34,387 nucleotides of DNA from positions 1 through 34,387 of the forward strand of contig SHBB01000014.1 in NCBI GenBank assembly GCA_004213565.1, given 5' to 3'. The position numbers and the translations under genes are program-made. Under the pieces are notes generated by a model, which saw only the letters and a list, made by a program, of their open reading frames with translations, had not been told where the DNA came from and did no database searches. Source of the stretch: Sandaracinaceae bacterium (GTDB lineage: Bacteria; Myxococcota_A; Polyangia; Polyangiales; Sandaracinaceae). The stretch's first letter is position 1; each line of letters opens with the position of its first letter. Positions 8,778 to 17,000 of the stretch are shown one piece after another.

Positions 8778-9068
8778 GTGGCCACCACATGTCAGTTCGA
8801 ACGCAAGCTCGGGAACGTCGGCAAGACGCTCGCGCGCGCGAAACGCGAAGCCGCCAAGTTCGGGAGCGTCTTCGAGGGGGACGAAGCGGCCGGGCACTAC
8901 CGGCTCCGCACGCCGCTCGGCTCGGTGATCGGCACGTACACGGTCGAGAGCTCGGTCTGCCGCTTCGACGTGGAGAAGAAGCCGCGGGTGGTCCCGCGCG
9001 CGCTGATCGAGCGGGTCTTCGACGAGTTCATGGGCTGGGGTGATCCCGACGAACGGTGGGCCGAGTAG
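8778..9068 (+). CDS. Small protein resembling the polyhydroxyalkanoic acid system family
   Basis: 96 residues from a GTG. One domain: an N-terminal helix rich in Lys/Arg (GKTLARAKREAAKFG), a set of beta strands with a repeated Gly turn, then 'KKPRVVPRALIERVFDEFM'. The order helix, 'F.GD..A..Y....PLG...G.Y' strands and 'KP..VP...I' looks like the PHA_gran_rgn (polyhydroxyalkanoic acid system) family, but similarity by eye is weak. No signal peptide. The stop is 50 nt before the likely start of the next gene. Confidence 0.5.
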   Translation: MATTCQFERKLGNVGKTLARAKREAAKFGSVFEGDEAAGHYRLRTPLGSVIGTYTVESSVCRFDVEKKPRVVPRALIERVFDEFMGWGDPDERWAE

Positions 9069-9118
9069 TCCTGGGGATCGGCGAGGAACGAATCGGCCGG
9101 CCGCCCGTACTACCAGCC

Positions 9119-10255
9119 GTGCGCCCCGTCACCACGAGCAGCGTCGTACCCATCGTTCTCGCGCCGCTCGCGCTCTCCGCGGCCTTCGGCGCCGGCTACC
9201 TGCTCGCGCTCGATGAAGGACGCACCGCGGAGGCGCCGCGCGCCGAGCGGCCCGCGATCGACGCGCGCGAAGACCTCGGTGACGGTCGGGCCGGGCTCAT
9301 CCTGCGAGACGTCGATGGGCTCGCCGCCGAGCAGCGCGTCGAGGTGCTCGCGCGCTCGCTGACGCAGCTCCCAGGCCTCGACCCCGGCGCTCTCGCGCAC
9401 TCGTATCTCGTCGCCACTCCGCGGGGCCGCCGATGGGTCCCGGGCGACGTGTTGGCGGTCGAGGAGTCCGGGCTGTTCAACCACTACGGGGGCGTCGACT
9501 ACCACGGCGACCTGGACGGTGACGGAGTCGCCGACCGCGTGTGGCACGCCACTCGCCACCGCAGCCGCGTCGAGGATCCCGGCCGCGACGAGGCGCAGGG
9601 CTGGCTCGTCTTCGAAGGCCGAGGCGGCCTGAGTCGCGTCGAGCTCGGCAGCAGCGACGGCTGGGGAAACGGCGAAGCCGTCCCCTTCGCGCGCTTCGTC
9701 GACATCGTCGGCGGACCCACGCCAGATCTCCTCCTGGTCGTCGACACGAGCGTGTGCGAGGTCGGCCCTGACGGCCATCGCGTGCGCGTCCTCCAGTTCG
9801 ACGACGGCGAGCCCGAACAGGTCCTCGATCATCGCGTCGACGATCCGGTCGTCACCGGGCTCTCGCAGAGTCGAATCGGTCGCGTGCACATCGACCTCCG
9901 ACGCGGCGTGCTTCGAGCGGACGTCGTCGTCATGGAGCGCGGGGGCGATCGGAGCGGATCCTTCGCCGCGATGCACCTCGAACGCCATCACTACCGGCGC
10001 ACACGAACGGAAGGCTTCGCACACCGGACCGAGCGCCTCCCCGTGCGCGCGGCGGACGGCGCCATCGTCGAGGCGTTTCGCGGCCCCGATCCTGGCCTCG
10101 GCCTCGGCGACCAGCGGACCTATCGGGTTCGAACGGGCGGCCGCGCTCGGTGGCGATCCCGCGTACAGCTCGCCGACGCGCGCTTCGACGCCGTCTTCCA
10201 GCGATACCCCGAAGAGAACCCGGACTTCGTCGACTGGATCGAAGGGCTCTACTGA
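9119..10255 (+). CDS. Membrane-anchored protein with EF-hand-like loop, function unknown
   Basis: 378 residues from the GTG at 9119; the frame is also open to a GTG at 9056 that would overlap the previous gene. The later start places a membrane anchor (SSVVPIVLAPLALSAAFGAG) right at the N-terminus. The bulk is predicted to be outside the cytoplasm. A DLDGDGVAD motif with regular Asp spacing is a calcium-binding EF-hand-like loop, as seen in FG-GAP/VCBS or dockerin-like proteins. Several 'VDIVGG..PDLLLVVD' strands suggest a beta-propeller type fold. Converges with the YheT-like gene 14 bp away. Confidence 0.65.
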   Translation: MRPVTTSSVVPIVLAPLALSAAFGAGYLLALDEGRTAEAPRAERPAIDAREDLGDGRAGLILRDVDGLAAEQRVEVLARSLTQLPGLDPGALAHSYLVATPRGRRWVPGDVLAVEESGLFNHYGGVDYHGDLDGDGVADRVWHATRHRSRVEDPGRDEAQGWLVFEGRGGLSRVELGSSDGWGNGEAVPFARFVDIVGGPTPDLLLVVDTSVCEVGPDGHRVRVLQFDDGEPEQVLDHRVDDPVVTGLSQSRIGRVHIDLRRGVLRADVVVMERGGDRSGSFAAMHLERHHYRRTRTEGFAHRTERLPVRAADGAIVEAFRGPDPGLGLGDQRTYRVRTGGRARWRSRVQLADARFDAVFQRYPEENPDFVDWIEGLY

Positions 10256-10269
10256 GCTCGCCGCCTGGG

Positions 10270-11301
10270 CTATGTCGCCAGCTCGGCCTGCACGCCCACG
10301 TACTCGGTGAGGACCCGGTTCGCCCAGCTCGTCCGGCGCCGCACGCCATAGAGATGCGCGCAGTGGCTGCCCCAGCGCGTGATGGCGAGGATGCCGTGCG
10401 GGAGCGCGTCGACGAGCGAGCGGCGCGCGCGGTCGACGATGCGGATGTTGCACACCGGGTCGTCTTCGGCGTTGAGCACGAGCATCGGGATCGTGATGTC
10501 GTGGGCGACGCCCATCGGGTTCGAGGCGCGCAGGAACTCGGCCCGGGTCGCGAAGCCCGCGAGGCCGTGCGCCCGCCGGTGGAGCTCGGCGAGATCTCGC
10601 GACGTCACGCACGCTTCGTAGTCGGGGTGGTCGCCGAGCACTTCGGCGTTCGCCTCGAGGAAGTAGCGCTGCACGCGTCGCGCCATGAGGCGGCTGTAGA
10701 GCGGGTGCGCGTGATCGAAGAGCGACTCGAGGTCGTAGCCGGGGCAGTGCATCGCCGCCGCCACGACGGGGGTGTCCGGCGTCTCCCCGAGATAGCGCGC
10801 GAGCAGCCCGGACCCGGCCGAGACCCCGATCGCGAAGAGCGCGGCCTCCGGGCGCACCGAGCGCACGTGCGCGATCTGCGCCCTGAGGTCGGCGACGTCG
10901 CCCATCGTGTTGAACCGAGGCGTCGTCAGGGGCACCCCCGCGTGTCCGCGCCGGTTGCAGATCACCACCGTCCAGCCGAGCGTCGCCCGTAGATGACGAA
11001 CGAGATCCCGCAGCGCGTCCCCGTCGCCGGTGATCGTCGGCATGAGCAGCGCGACCGGCCCGTCGCGGTCCTCGCTCCCGAGCCACTGCAGCGAGACCAC
11101 CCCGCCGTCCGTCATCTCGAGGCGCTCGACGCGATCCCACGCGATCCGCGGCGAAGCCTGCTCATGCTGGAGGAGGAGACCGATCTGCGCGTGCGCGTTG
11201 CGGGCCCAGGGCCGCGGCCGAAAGCCGCCGCCCAGAGTCGTGCACGCGCGCAGCACCGCTCGGTTCTCGGCGTTGTCTTGATGAAAGAGGGTGAGGCTCA
11301 C
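10270..11301 (-). CDS. YheT/ABHD-like alpha/beta hydrolase
   Basis: 343 residues from a GTG at 11301. Typical YheT (EMB8/ABHD1-3) features appear in order: 'GGGFRPRPWARNAHAQ' at the N-terminus, 'LGSEDRDGPVALLMPTITGDGD', the 'NRRGHAGVPLTTPRF' strand, a nucleophile elbow GVSAGSG (Ser161) followed by 'LLARYLGE', an acidic residue in 'LNAEDDPV' (about Asp280) and a catalytic His in 'WGSHCAH' (about 313-316). The family hydrolyses lipid or other acyl esters; the natural substrate is unknown. Cytosolic, no signal peptide. Located 56 nt after the Cys-rich lipoprotein gene on the same strand. Confidence 0.8.
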   Translation of the reverse strand: MSLTLFHQDNAENRAVLRACTTLGGGFRPRPWARNAHAQIGLLLQHEQASPRIAWDRVERLEMTDGGVVSLQWLGSEDRDGPVALLMPTITGDGDALRDLVRHLRATLGWTVVICNRRGHAGVPLTTPRFNTMGDVADLRAQIAHVRSVRPEAALFAIGVSAGSGLLARYLGETPDTPVVAAAMHCPGYDLESLFDHAHPLYSRLMARRVQRYFLEANAEVLGDHPDYEACVTSRDLAELHRRAHGLAGFATRAEFLRASNPMGVAHDITIPMLVLNAEDDPVCNIRIVDRARRSLVDALPHGILAITRWGSHCAHLYGVRRRTSWANRVLTEYVGVQAELAT

Positions 11302-11357
11302 GGGCGCACCGCAGCGTACCAACACCGGATGGCGCCCGCCGCAGCTGCGCTGCGCCT

Positions 11358-12131
11358 CTACTCGCAGACCGCAGCGGGGATGCAGCGGTCGGTGTAGCAG
11401 CTGCCGTCTCCCTCCGGCGCCGTCCCCGCCGGGCAGTCGGGCGCGACGCGCCGACAGGACACCGTGCAACTGTTGGCGGTCACCGCGACACACGTCGGCT
11501 CCCCGGGATCGGGCAGCGGCCCGACCGCCGGCACGCACCCGGCGACGCTGCAGCCCTCCTCCGTCGGGGTCGCGTCACTGCAGTCGACCGGGAGCCCCTC
11601 GCAGCCGCCCGGCGCGGTCGAAGAGCAGAACGCCGCCATGCAGGCGTCGGCGAACGGACGGCAGACGTGGAACACGAGGTCGGTGCAGTCCGCGCAGAAG
11701 CCGCCGCCATCGCAGGTCGGGCAGCAGGCGTCGTCGTAGGTCGGGACACAGCCGCTCGCGCCGAGGCACGCGGCCTCGCCGAGCGCGTCGCACTCGGACC
11801 CGATCGGCGGCGCGTCGACGGGCGGGCCCGCGTCAGGCTCCGGGAGGCAACCGCAGCAGCCGGAGCTCGACTCCTGGACCCGATCGCAACCGAACGGGTC
11901 CGTCACACGTTCGAACGGGCGCCCGTCGAAGCCGGCGACCGTGTAGGTGCACGACGCTTCGTCGCGCGCCCAGCCGCCGCCCGGGAGCGGAGTGCCGCCG
12001 GGAGAGCAGCCCGTGAAGCTCGTCACGGGGCAGCAGATCCCTGGTTCGCCGCCGGGACCGAGCACGTGCGATTCGCTGCACGCGACCAGACCGAGCGCGA
12101 AGACCCATGCCATGCTGTGCCGATTTCGCAT
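11358..12131 (-). CDS. Cys-rich lipoprotein
   Basis: 257 residues, ATG start. The leader ends at LGLVAC (lipobox). The mature protein has more than 20 Cys in clusters such as GCCGC, CCPTCDGGGFCADC and SCTVSCRRVAPDC, with an Asp/Pro-rich stretch in the middle. The type is common among myxobacterial outer-membrane or secreted proteins of unknown role. Part of a local group with the fragment at 12171 and the gene at 12471. Confidence 0.7.
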   Translation of the reverse strand: MRNRHSMAWVFALGLVACSESHVLGPGGEPGICCPVTSFTGCSPGGTPLPGGGWARDEASCTYTVAGFDGRPFERVTDPFGCDRVQESSSGCCGCLPEPDAGPPVDAPPIGSECDALGEAACLGASGCVPTYDDACCPTCDGGGFCADCTDLVFHVCRPFADACMAAFCSSTAPGGCEGLPVDCSDATPTEEGCSVAGCVPAVGPLPDPGEPTCVAVTANSCTVSCRRVAPDCPAGTAPEGDGSCYTDRCIPAAVCE

Positions 12132-12170
12132 GGCGCCTCGAACTGCGAGAAGCGTGCCGTCTGCATGTGT

Positions 12171-12323
12171 TCAGACGCCCGGTCCCATGCACGAGCCGAA
12201 CGACGGGTAGCAGCGCCCCTCGACGCAGCGGAGCTCCGGCTCGCAGTTCGTGTCGGCCTCGCACGCATCGCGCGAGCAGCCGTGGTCGTCGCCGGTCGGT
12301 TCGCATCGCGTTCCGGGCGGGCA
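12171..12323 (-). pseudogene. 3' fragment of a Cys-rich protein gene
   Basis: About 50 codons before a TGA read as a Cys-rich domain (CPPGTRCEP, CEADTNCEP, LRCVEGRCYPSFGSC). Upstream the frame becomes Arg/Pro-rich noise antisense to the next gene. There is no leader or start codon in a sensible place. Likely the tail of a decayed or recombined Cys-rich lipoprotein gene. Confidence 0.4.
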
Positions 12324-12470
12324 CCGTAGCCTTCCTCGCGAACCGAGAGCGGCACGCCCTGGCGGAGGGGGGCGTCCTGGCGCACTGCGCGTCGGACGGC
12401 TGCGGCACCTGCGTGACGGATCGCTGTCACCTCGGCCCGGGATCTGTGAGTCGCCGCGATGCCGGGGTGT

Positions 12471-13505
12471 ATGCTGTGGCTCGTGAAGTGGCGTTGTCTC
12501 CTCGCGTTCGTGCTCCTCGGTTGCGACTCGAGCGGGCTGATCGCGGTGGACCTCGTCACCGACTTCACGCCCGGCGTCGAGTTCGACTCGGTCGAGGTGA
12601 TGGCCGAGCCCATGCTCGGCTCCCGCGTTCGCGCGCTGGATCCTTCGGACGTGTCGGTCGCGGCGCGCCGCGTCGCGGAGTTCGGCGGGGCGAGGCCCGA
12701 CACCTACGCGGTGCGCGTCGAGCTCCGCGCGCGCGGACGCGCGGTGGCCCACCAGTCCTTGCTCGTCAGGCTGGAGAACAACGCCGTCGTCACGGCTGTG
12801 ATCCCGCGCAGCTGTGAGGGGATCGAGTGCGGGCCTTCGGCCACCTGTGTCAGAGGGGAGTGCGCGGTCATCGAATGCGCGAGCGGGGACGAGCCGACGT
12901 GCCCGCCGCCCGAATGCACGGTGGATGGGGACTGCGCGCCCACGTCCGCTTGCGCATCCGCGCGCTGTGTGGAGGGGAGTTGCCTGGCGAGCGTGGGGAG
13001 CGGCTGCCCGACCGGGCTCCTCTGCTCTGCCCGCTCAGGTTGCGTCGCCGCCGGCGCGAGCGACGCCGGGGTCGTGTCGGACGCTGGCCCCTCGGACGCT
13101 GGGCCCCCCGACGCTGGAGCGCGGGCGGCGTGCTGCACTGCCTGGTGCCGCGACGACTGGCGCTTCGGAGGCGCCTCGGTGGCGAGTGAGGCGTACGTCG
13201 CGTCGAACGGTGAGTGTTCGAGCTCTACGGGCTGCACCTGCGCGGTGTCGGCTTCGATCGCGTCGACGTGGACGCTCGTCACCGGCGACGTCTGCGACGC
13301 GCACGACTTCGCGACCGAGTGCCCCGAAGCGTGCGACGGCTCCCAGTGCACCGAGATCCAGATCGAGGGGCGCTACGATCCGGGCTCCGAGACGTGCACG
13401 TGCGTCGGCACGGACCCCGCCGAGCGCAGCCAGGACGTCTGGAGCTCGGAGTGCGCCGAGAACACCGACACGGTGCCCTTCGCCGAGGCGTGCCCTGCGG
13501 GGTGA
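12471..13505 (+). CDS. Cys-rich lipoprotein with Asp-Ala-Gly linker
   Basis: 344 residues from the ATG at 12471; GTG at 12483 and ATG at 12459 are alternatives. The leader CLLAFVLLGC is a lipoprotein signal. An N-terminal beta domain of about 110 residues is followed by Cys-rich repeats (CGPSATCVRGEC, CTVDGDC, CASARCVEGSC) of the kind found in many myxobacterial lipoproteins. A linker of repeated SDAG/PDAG units (about bases 13060-13125) leads to a second Cys-rich domain with 12 or so Cys. Function unknown. It ends 80 bp from the stop of the converging polyketide operon. Confidence 0.75.
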   Translation: MLWLVKWRCLLAFVLLGCDSSGLIAVDLVTDFTPGVEFDSVEVMAEPMLGSRVRALDPSDVSVAARRVAEFGGARPDTYAVRVELRARGRAVAHQSLLVRLENNAVVTAVIPRSCEGIECGPSATCVRGECAVIECASGDEPTCPPPECTVDGDCAPTSACASARCVEGSCLASVGSGCPTGLLCSARSGCVAAGASDAGVVSDAGPSDAGPPDAGARAACCTAWCRDDWRFGGASVASEAYVASNGECSSSTGCTCAVSASIASTWTLVTGDVCDAHDFATECPEACDGSQCTEIQIEGRYDPGSETCTCVGTDPAERSQDVWSSECAENTDTVPFAEACPAG

Positions 13506-13542
13506 TGCGCTCTGTCTGCGCGACGCGCTCCCTGCGATTCCC

Positions 13543-13555
13543 GCGCCGTGGGCGC
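13543..13555. terminator. Short hairpin between convergent genes
   Basis: GCGCC-GTG-GGCGC in the 80-bp gap where the lipoprotein gene and the polyketide operon meet. The 5-bp stem has no U-tract, so it is a weak candidate for a shared terminator. Confidence 0.2.
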
Positions 13556-13585
13556 ATCGCCGGGCCAGTCCACGCCGAAGAAGCA

Positions 13586-14008
13586 TCAGCTGGGTCGCTG
13601 CATCCGGCGCCAGACCAGCGTGGCAACCTGGATCTCGCCCTCCACGCGCACGGGATCGGTGCGGAGCTCGAGCAGATCGTCGCGCAGCGTCACGTGGCGA
13701 CGCTGCGTCAGCCCCCTCCAGTCCGGGAACGAGCAGCAGTGGATGCGGTGCTCGACGACGTCGCCCACGAGCCGCCACGTACCCCCGTACCCGGCGAAGG
13801 AGTCGAGCGCCCGGGCCTTCGCCGCGTCGTCACCCCCGCGAAAGTCGGCGTCGCCGATGGGGGCGCGGCGCTCGTGCGCGATGGTCACCGACATCCCGCC
13901 GTCGGCCGCGTAGACGAGCACCCCGCGAGGGCGCTCCCCGTAGGGATGGGATCGCCGGTCCCCCGTCTCGTACACGCACGAGACCAGCTCCCACGAGCCG
14001 GTCAGCAT
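13586..14008 (-). CDS. Lipocalin-like domain protein
   Basis: 140 residues; the ATG at 14008 overlaps the PKS stop by 7 nt (ATGCTGA), which fixes the start. It opens with LTGSWELVSC and continues with 'RPRGVLVYAADGGMSV', 'SFAGYGGTWRL..D.VEHRIHCCSFPDW' and a closing 'LTTDPV'-like strand set. This is the pattern of the lipocalin-like family PF13924 (small ligand-binding beta barrels opening with 'L.GTWkLvs' and 'GyliYt.dG.ms'). Such proteins often sit next to biosynthetic genes, where a few act as isomerases or cyclases, but most are uncharacterised. As the last gene of the operon it may bind or reshape the product released by the TE; that is inference. Confidence 0.75.
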   Translation of the reverse strand: MLTGSWELVSCVYETGDRRSHPYGERPRGVLVYAADGGMSVTIAHERRAPIGDADFRGGDDAAKARALDSFAGYGGTWRLVGDVVEHRIHCCSFPDWRGLTQRRHVTLRDDLLELRTDPVRVEGEIQVATLVWRRMQRPS

Positions 14009-17000
14009 TCGCGCTCCAGCACCTGGCGGACGATGGCGCCCAGGGGCTCGATGCCTCGGGACCACAGTGAGTAGTGGTCGCCCGGGATGGACGCCGGTTG
14101 GGTCGCCCACGCGTCCGGGTGCACCGGACCGTCCGCCGCGCGCACCACGACGCAGGGCACGCTCGGGCTGACCTCGTGCCGCAGCAGCGCGCGCTCGAGC
14201 CCAGCCCCGAAGCGATCGCGCAAGGCCTCGAGCTCGGCCTCGCTCATGTCCTCGGGCAGGTACCCCGCTTCGATGCAGTGCTCCAGCATCTGTCGGAGGC
14301 TCCGGCGCACGCCCCGTCGCTCCACCGTGGCGCGCGAAGGCCCATCCACCGAGGCGCGCAGCGCGAGCGAACCGCAGAACATCCAGGTCGTGACGACCGG
14401 GTCGAGCGCTCCGCCGCGCGGCGCGGCGTCGACCACCACCGCGGCGCGAACCCCAGGCGCTCCGACGAGGGAAGCGGCGATCCGGCCCCCCAGCGACCAG
14501 CCGACCACGACCGCGGGGACCTCGGCGAGGTGATCTCGCAGTGTCTCGAGCGCGGCCGGCGCGAGCCCGTCCACGTCCACGGCCAGCCGGCGGCACGGAG
14601 CTCCGACCTCGGCCATCAGGGCCTCCACCCGCGGCTCCGGGACCCCCGGGGGCAGCACCAGCAGCCAGTCTCCGCGCCCTCGCGGCGCGCCGCTCGCATC
14701 GACTCGGGAGCCGTCGGGGTGAATGCCGCGCGCCAGGGCGTCGAGCGAGTCCACCCCGAGCTCGGTCAACGTGGGTGCCGCGCCTCGATCCCAGGGCGTG
14801 GGTGGCAGATGCGCGAGTGGCGCCTGACTCGCGAGAGGAGACAGCGCGTCCGTCGTTCCCTCCGCCCACGCGGCCACCGCGGGCGGCAGCGGCGCGCTCG
14901 GCCCGCCGCGAAGCGCCGCCACGAGCTCGGCGGCGCTGCGCCCGGCCACCGCGCGCCTGGCCTGGCGCGAGGGGCGCGCCCAGGCCGAAGCGCACCAGCT
15001 CTCCGCGTCGACGTCAGGCTCTGAGAGCGCCCGGGCGTGTCGCGCCGCGAGGCGCTCGAGCCCGGGCTCCGTCGGTGCCGAGAGGGGGAGCACGAGGAGG
15101 TCGAGCGGTGCCCGAGATCCTCCCGTGGTGGCGGGCTCCACCAGCCCTACGACCGCGTGCGCGTTGGTCCCCGTCATCCCGAAGCTGCTGACCCCCACTG
15201 CGCGGCCGTCGAGCGCCTCGCCCTCGCTGGGGAAGCGCAGCCCCTCCACCTCGAGCGCGGACTCGCGCGGCGGCTGGCCCGGCACGCGCCCTCGTCTGAG
15301 CGCCTCGACGGCCACGATGAGCCCGAGCACCCCCGCGGCCGCCTCGGCGTGACCGAACACCCGCTTGCTGGCGGTCACGGGAAGCGGCTCGGCGCGCGCA
15401 GCGAACGCGCGGGACAGCGCGCGCGCCTCGATGGGATCGCCGATCGGCGTCCCGGTGCCGTGCGCTTCGACGAAGCCGATCGCATCTGGTTCGAGGCCCG
15501 CGCGGGCGAGCGCCGAGCTCACGACCTCTTGCTGGGCCGCGCCAGAGGGCGCCGTGTAGCCCTGCGACGCGCCGTCGTGCCCGACCGCCGACCCGAGCCA
15601 GCGGGCGAGCGGCCCTGCGCCCTCGGTGCGCTCTTCGTCCCGCCGAAGGACGATGACCCCGCACCCCTCCGCGCGGACATACCCGCGGGCCCCGGGCTCG
15701 AAGGCTCGGGCGACGCCGTCCCGCGCCAGCGCCCCGCCCTCCAGCAGGACGCGCACCATCTGGGGGTGCAGCTGAAGCGACACGCCGCCCGCCAGGGCCA
15801 CGTCGCACTCGCCGTCGAGCAGCGCGCGCACGGCGAGATGCGCCGCCACGAGGGAGCCCGAGCAGGCGGTGTCGATCGTGACCGCCGGCCCGCGGAGCCC
15901 GAGTCGATGGGCGACCTCCCCGGACGCGCTCGAGGGGAGCCCGGCGACCGCCTCGGCGAGGTCGCGCGGAATCTGCGGCTCGGCGCCGTTGCGAGCGACG
16001 AACACTCCGACTCGACCTGCGCGCTGCAGCGCGGGCCCGCCGAGCCCGGCGTGCTCCAGCGCCTCGGTGGCGACCTCGAGCAAGAGCCGGTGGTGGGGGT
16101 CCACGCGGTCGGCGGCCACGCCGAACGCGCGCTCGTCGAATGCGAAGGGGTCATCGAGGAACCCTCCAGCGGGGACGGGCCACGCGCCGCGCCCGTCGGG
16201 CGCCGGGCCGACGACGGGAATCCTGCGCTCGAGCCGATCCCAGAGGTCGCGCGGTTCTTCGACGCCGCCCGGGAAGCGGCAGGCCATGCCCACGATCACC
16301 GCTCCATTGGAGGGCGCGGGACTTCGCACCGCCGACGGACGCGGCGCCTCCGAGGCGCCGCCGTCCTCGAACAACGCGGCGGGCTCGACGCCCATGCGGG
16401 CCGCGATCTCCACGATGGCGGCCGAGTCGAGCCCTGCGCCCATCAGCCCTCGCTCCCGGTCGAGCGCCTTCCCAGCCACCCGCTCTGCGACCTCCCAGAC
16501 GTCGGCAGAGCTGTCGAGCGCGGCGAGGGGGGCCCGCGCGAAGGCGATCGGGGGGCGCTCGACGGCCGCCTCGAGCACTGGCGGGGCGATCCCTCCGAGC
16601 ATGAAGAGCTCCGCCTCCGCCGCCGCGAGGCCGAGGGCTTCCTCGCTGAGGAGGGACGGAATGCAGGTGAGCCCCGCGGCGCGAACGCTCCGGCTCATCT
16701 GCGCGCCCGGCCCGATCTCGATCACCACGTCGGCGTGCTCGCGCAGCCAGCTCAGGCTCTCGCTGAAGCGGACGGTCCCACGCACGTGCTCGGCGATCGC
16801 GCCTCCGTCGAGCGTGCGCTCGAACGGCCTCGCCTCGAGGTTGGAGACCACGGGGATCGCCGGCGCGCGCCAGCGGACCTCGTCGCCCGCGGCCCGGACC
16901 GCGGCGAGCGCAGGCTCCATCTGCCGCGAGTGAAAGGCGTGGCTCGTCTCGAGGGGGATGACTCCGTAAAACGCCTCGTCCAGCTCCGCGGTCACGGCCT

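Noticed and set aside
9110-11140. Long minus-strand open frame across two genes
   Set aside because: It runs antisense to the EF-hand-like gene and in the wrong frame of the YheT-like gene, whose motifs are clear in another frame.
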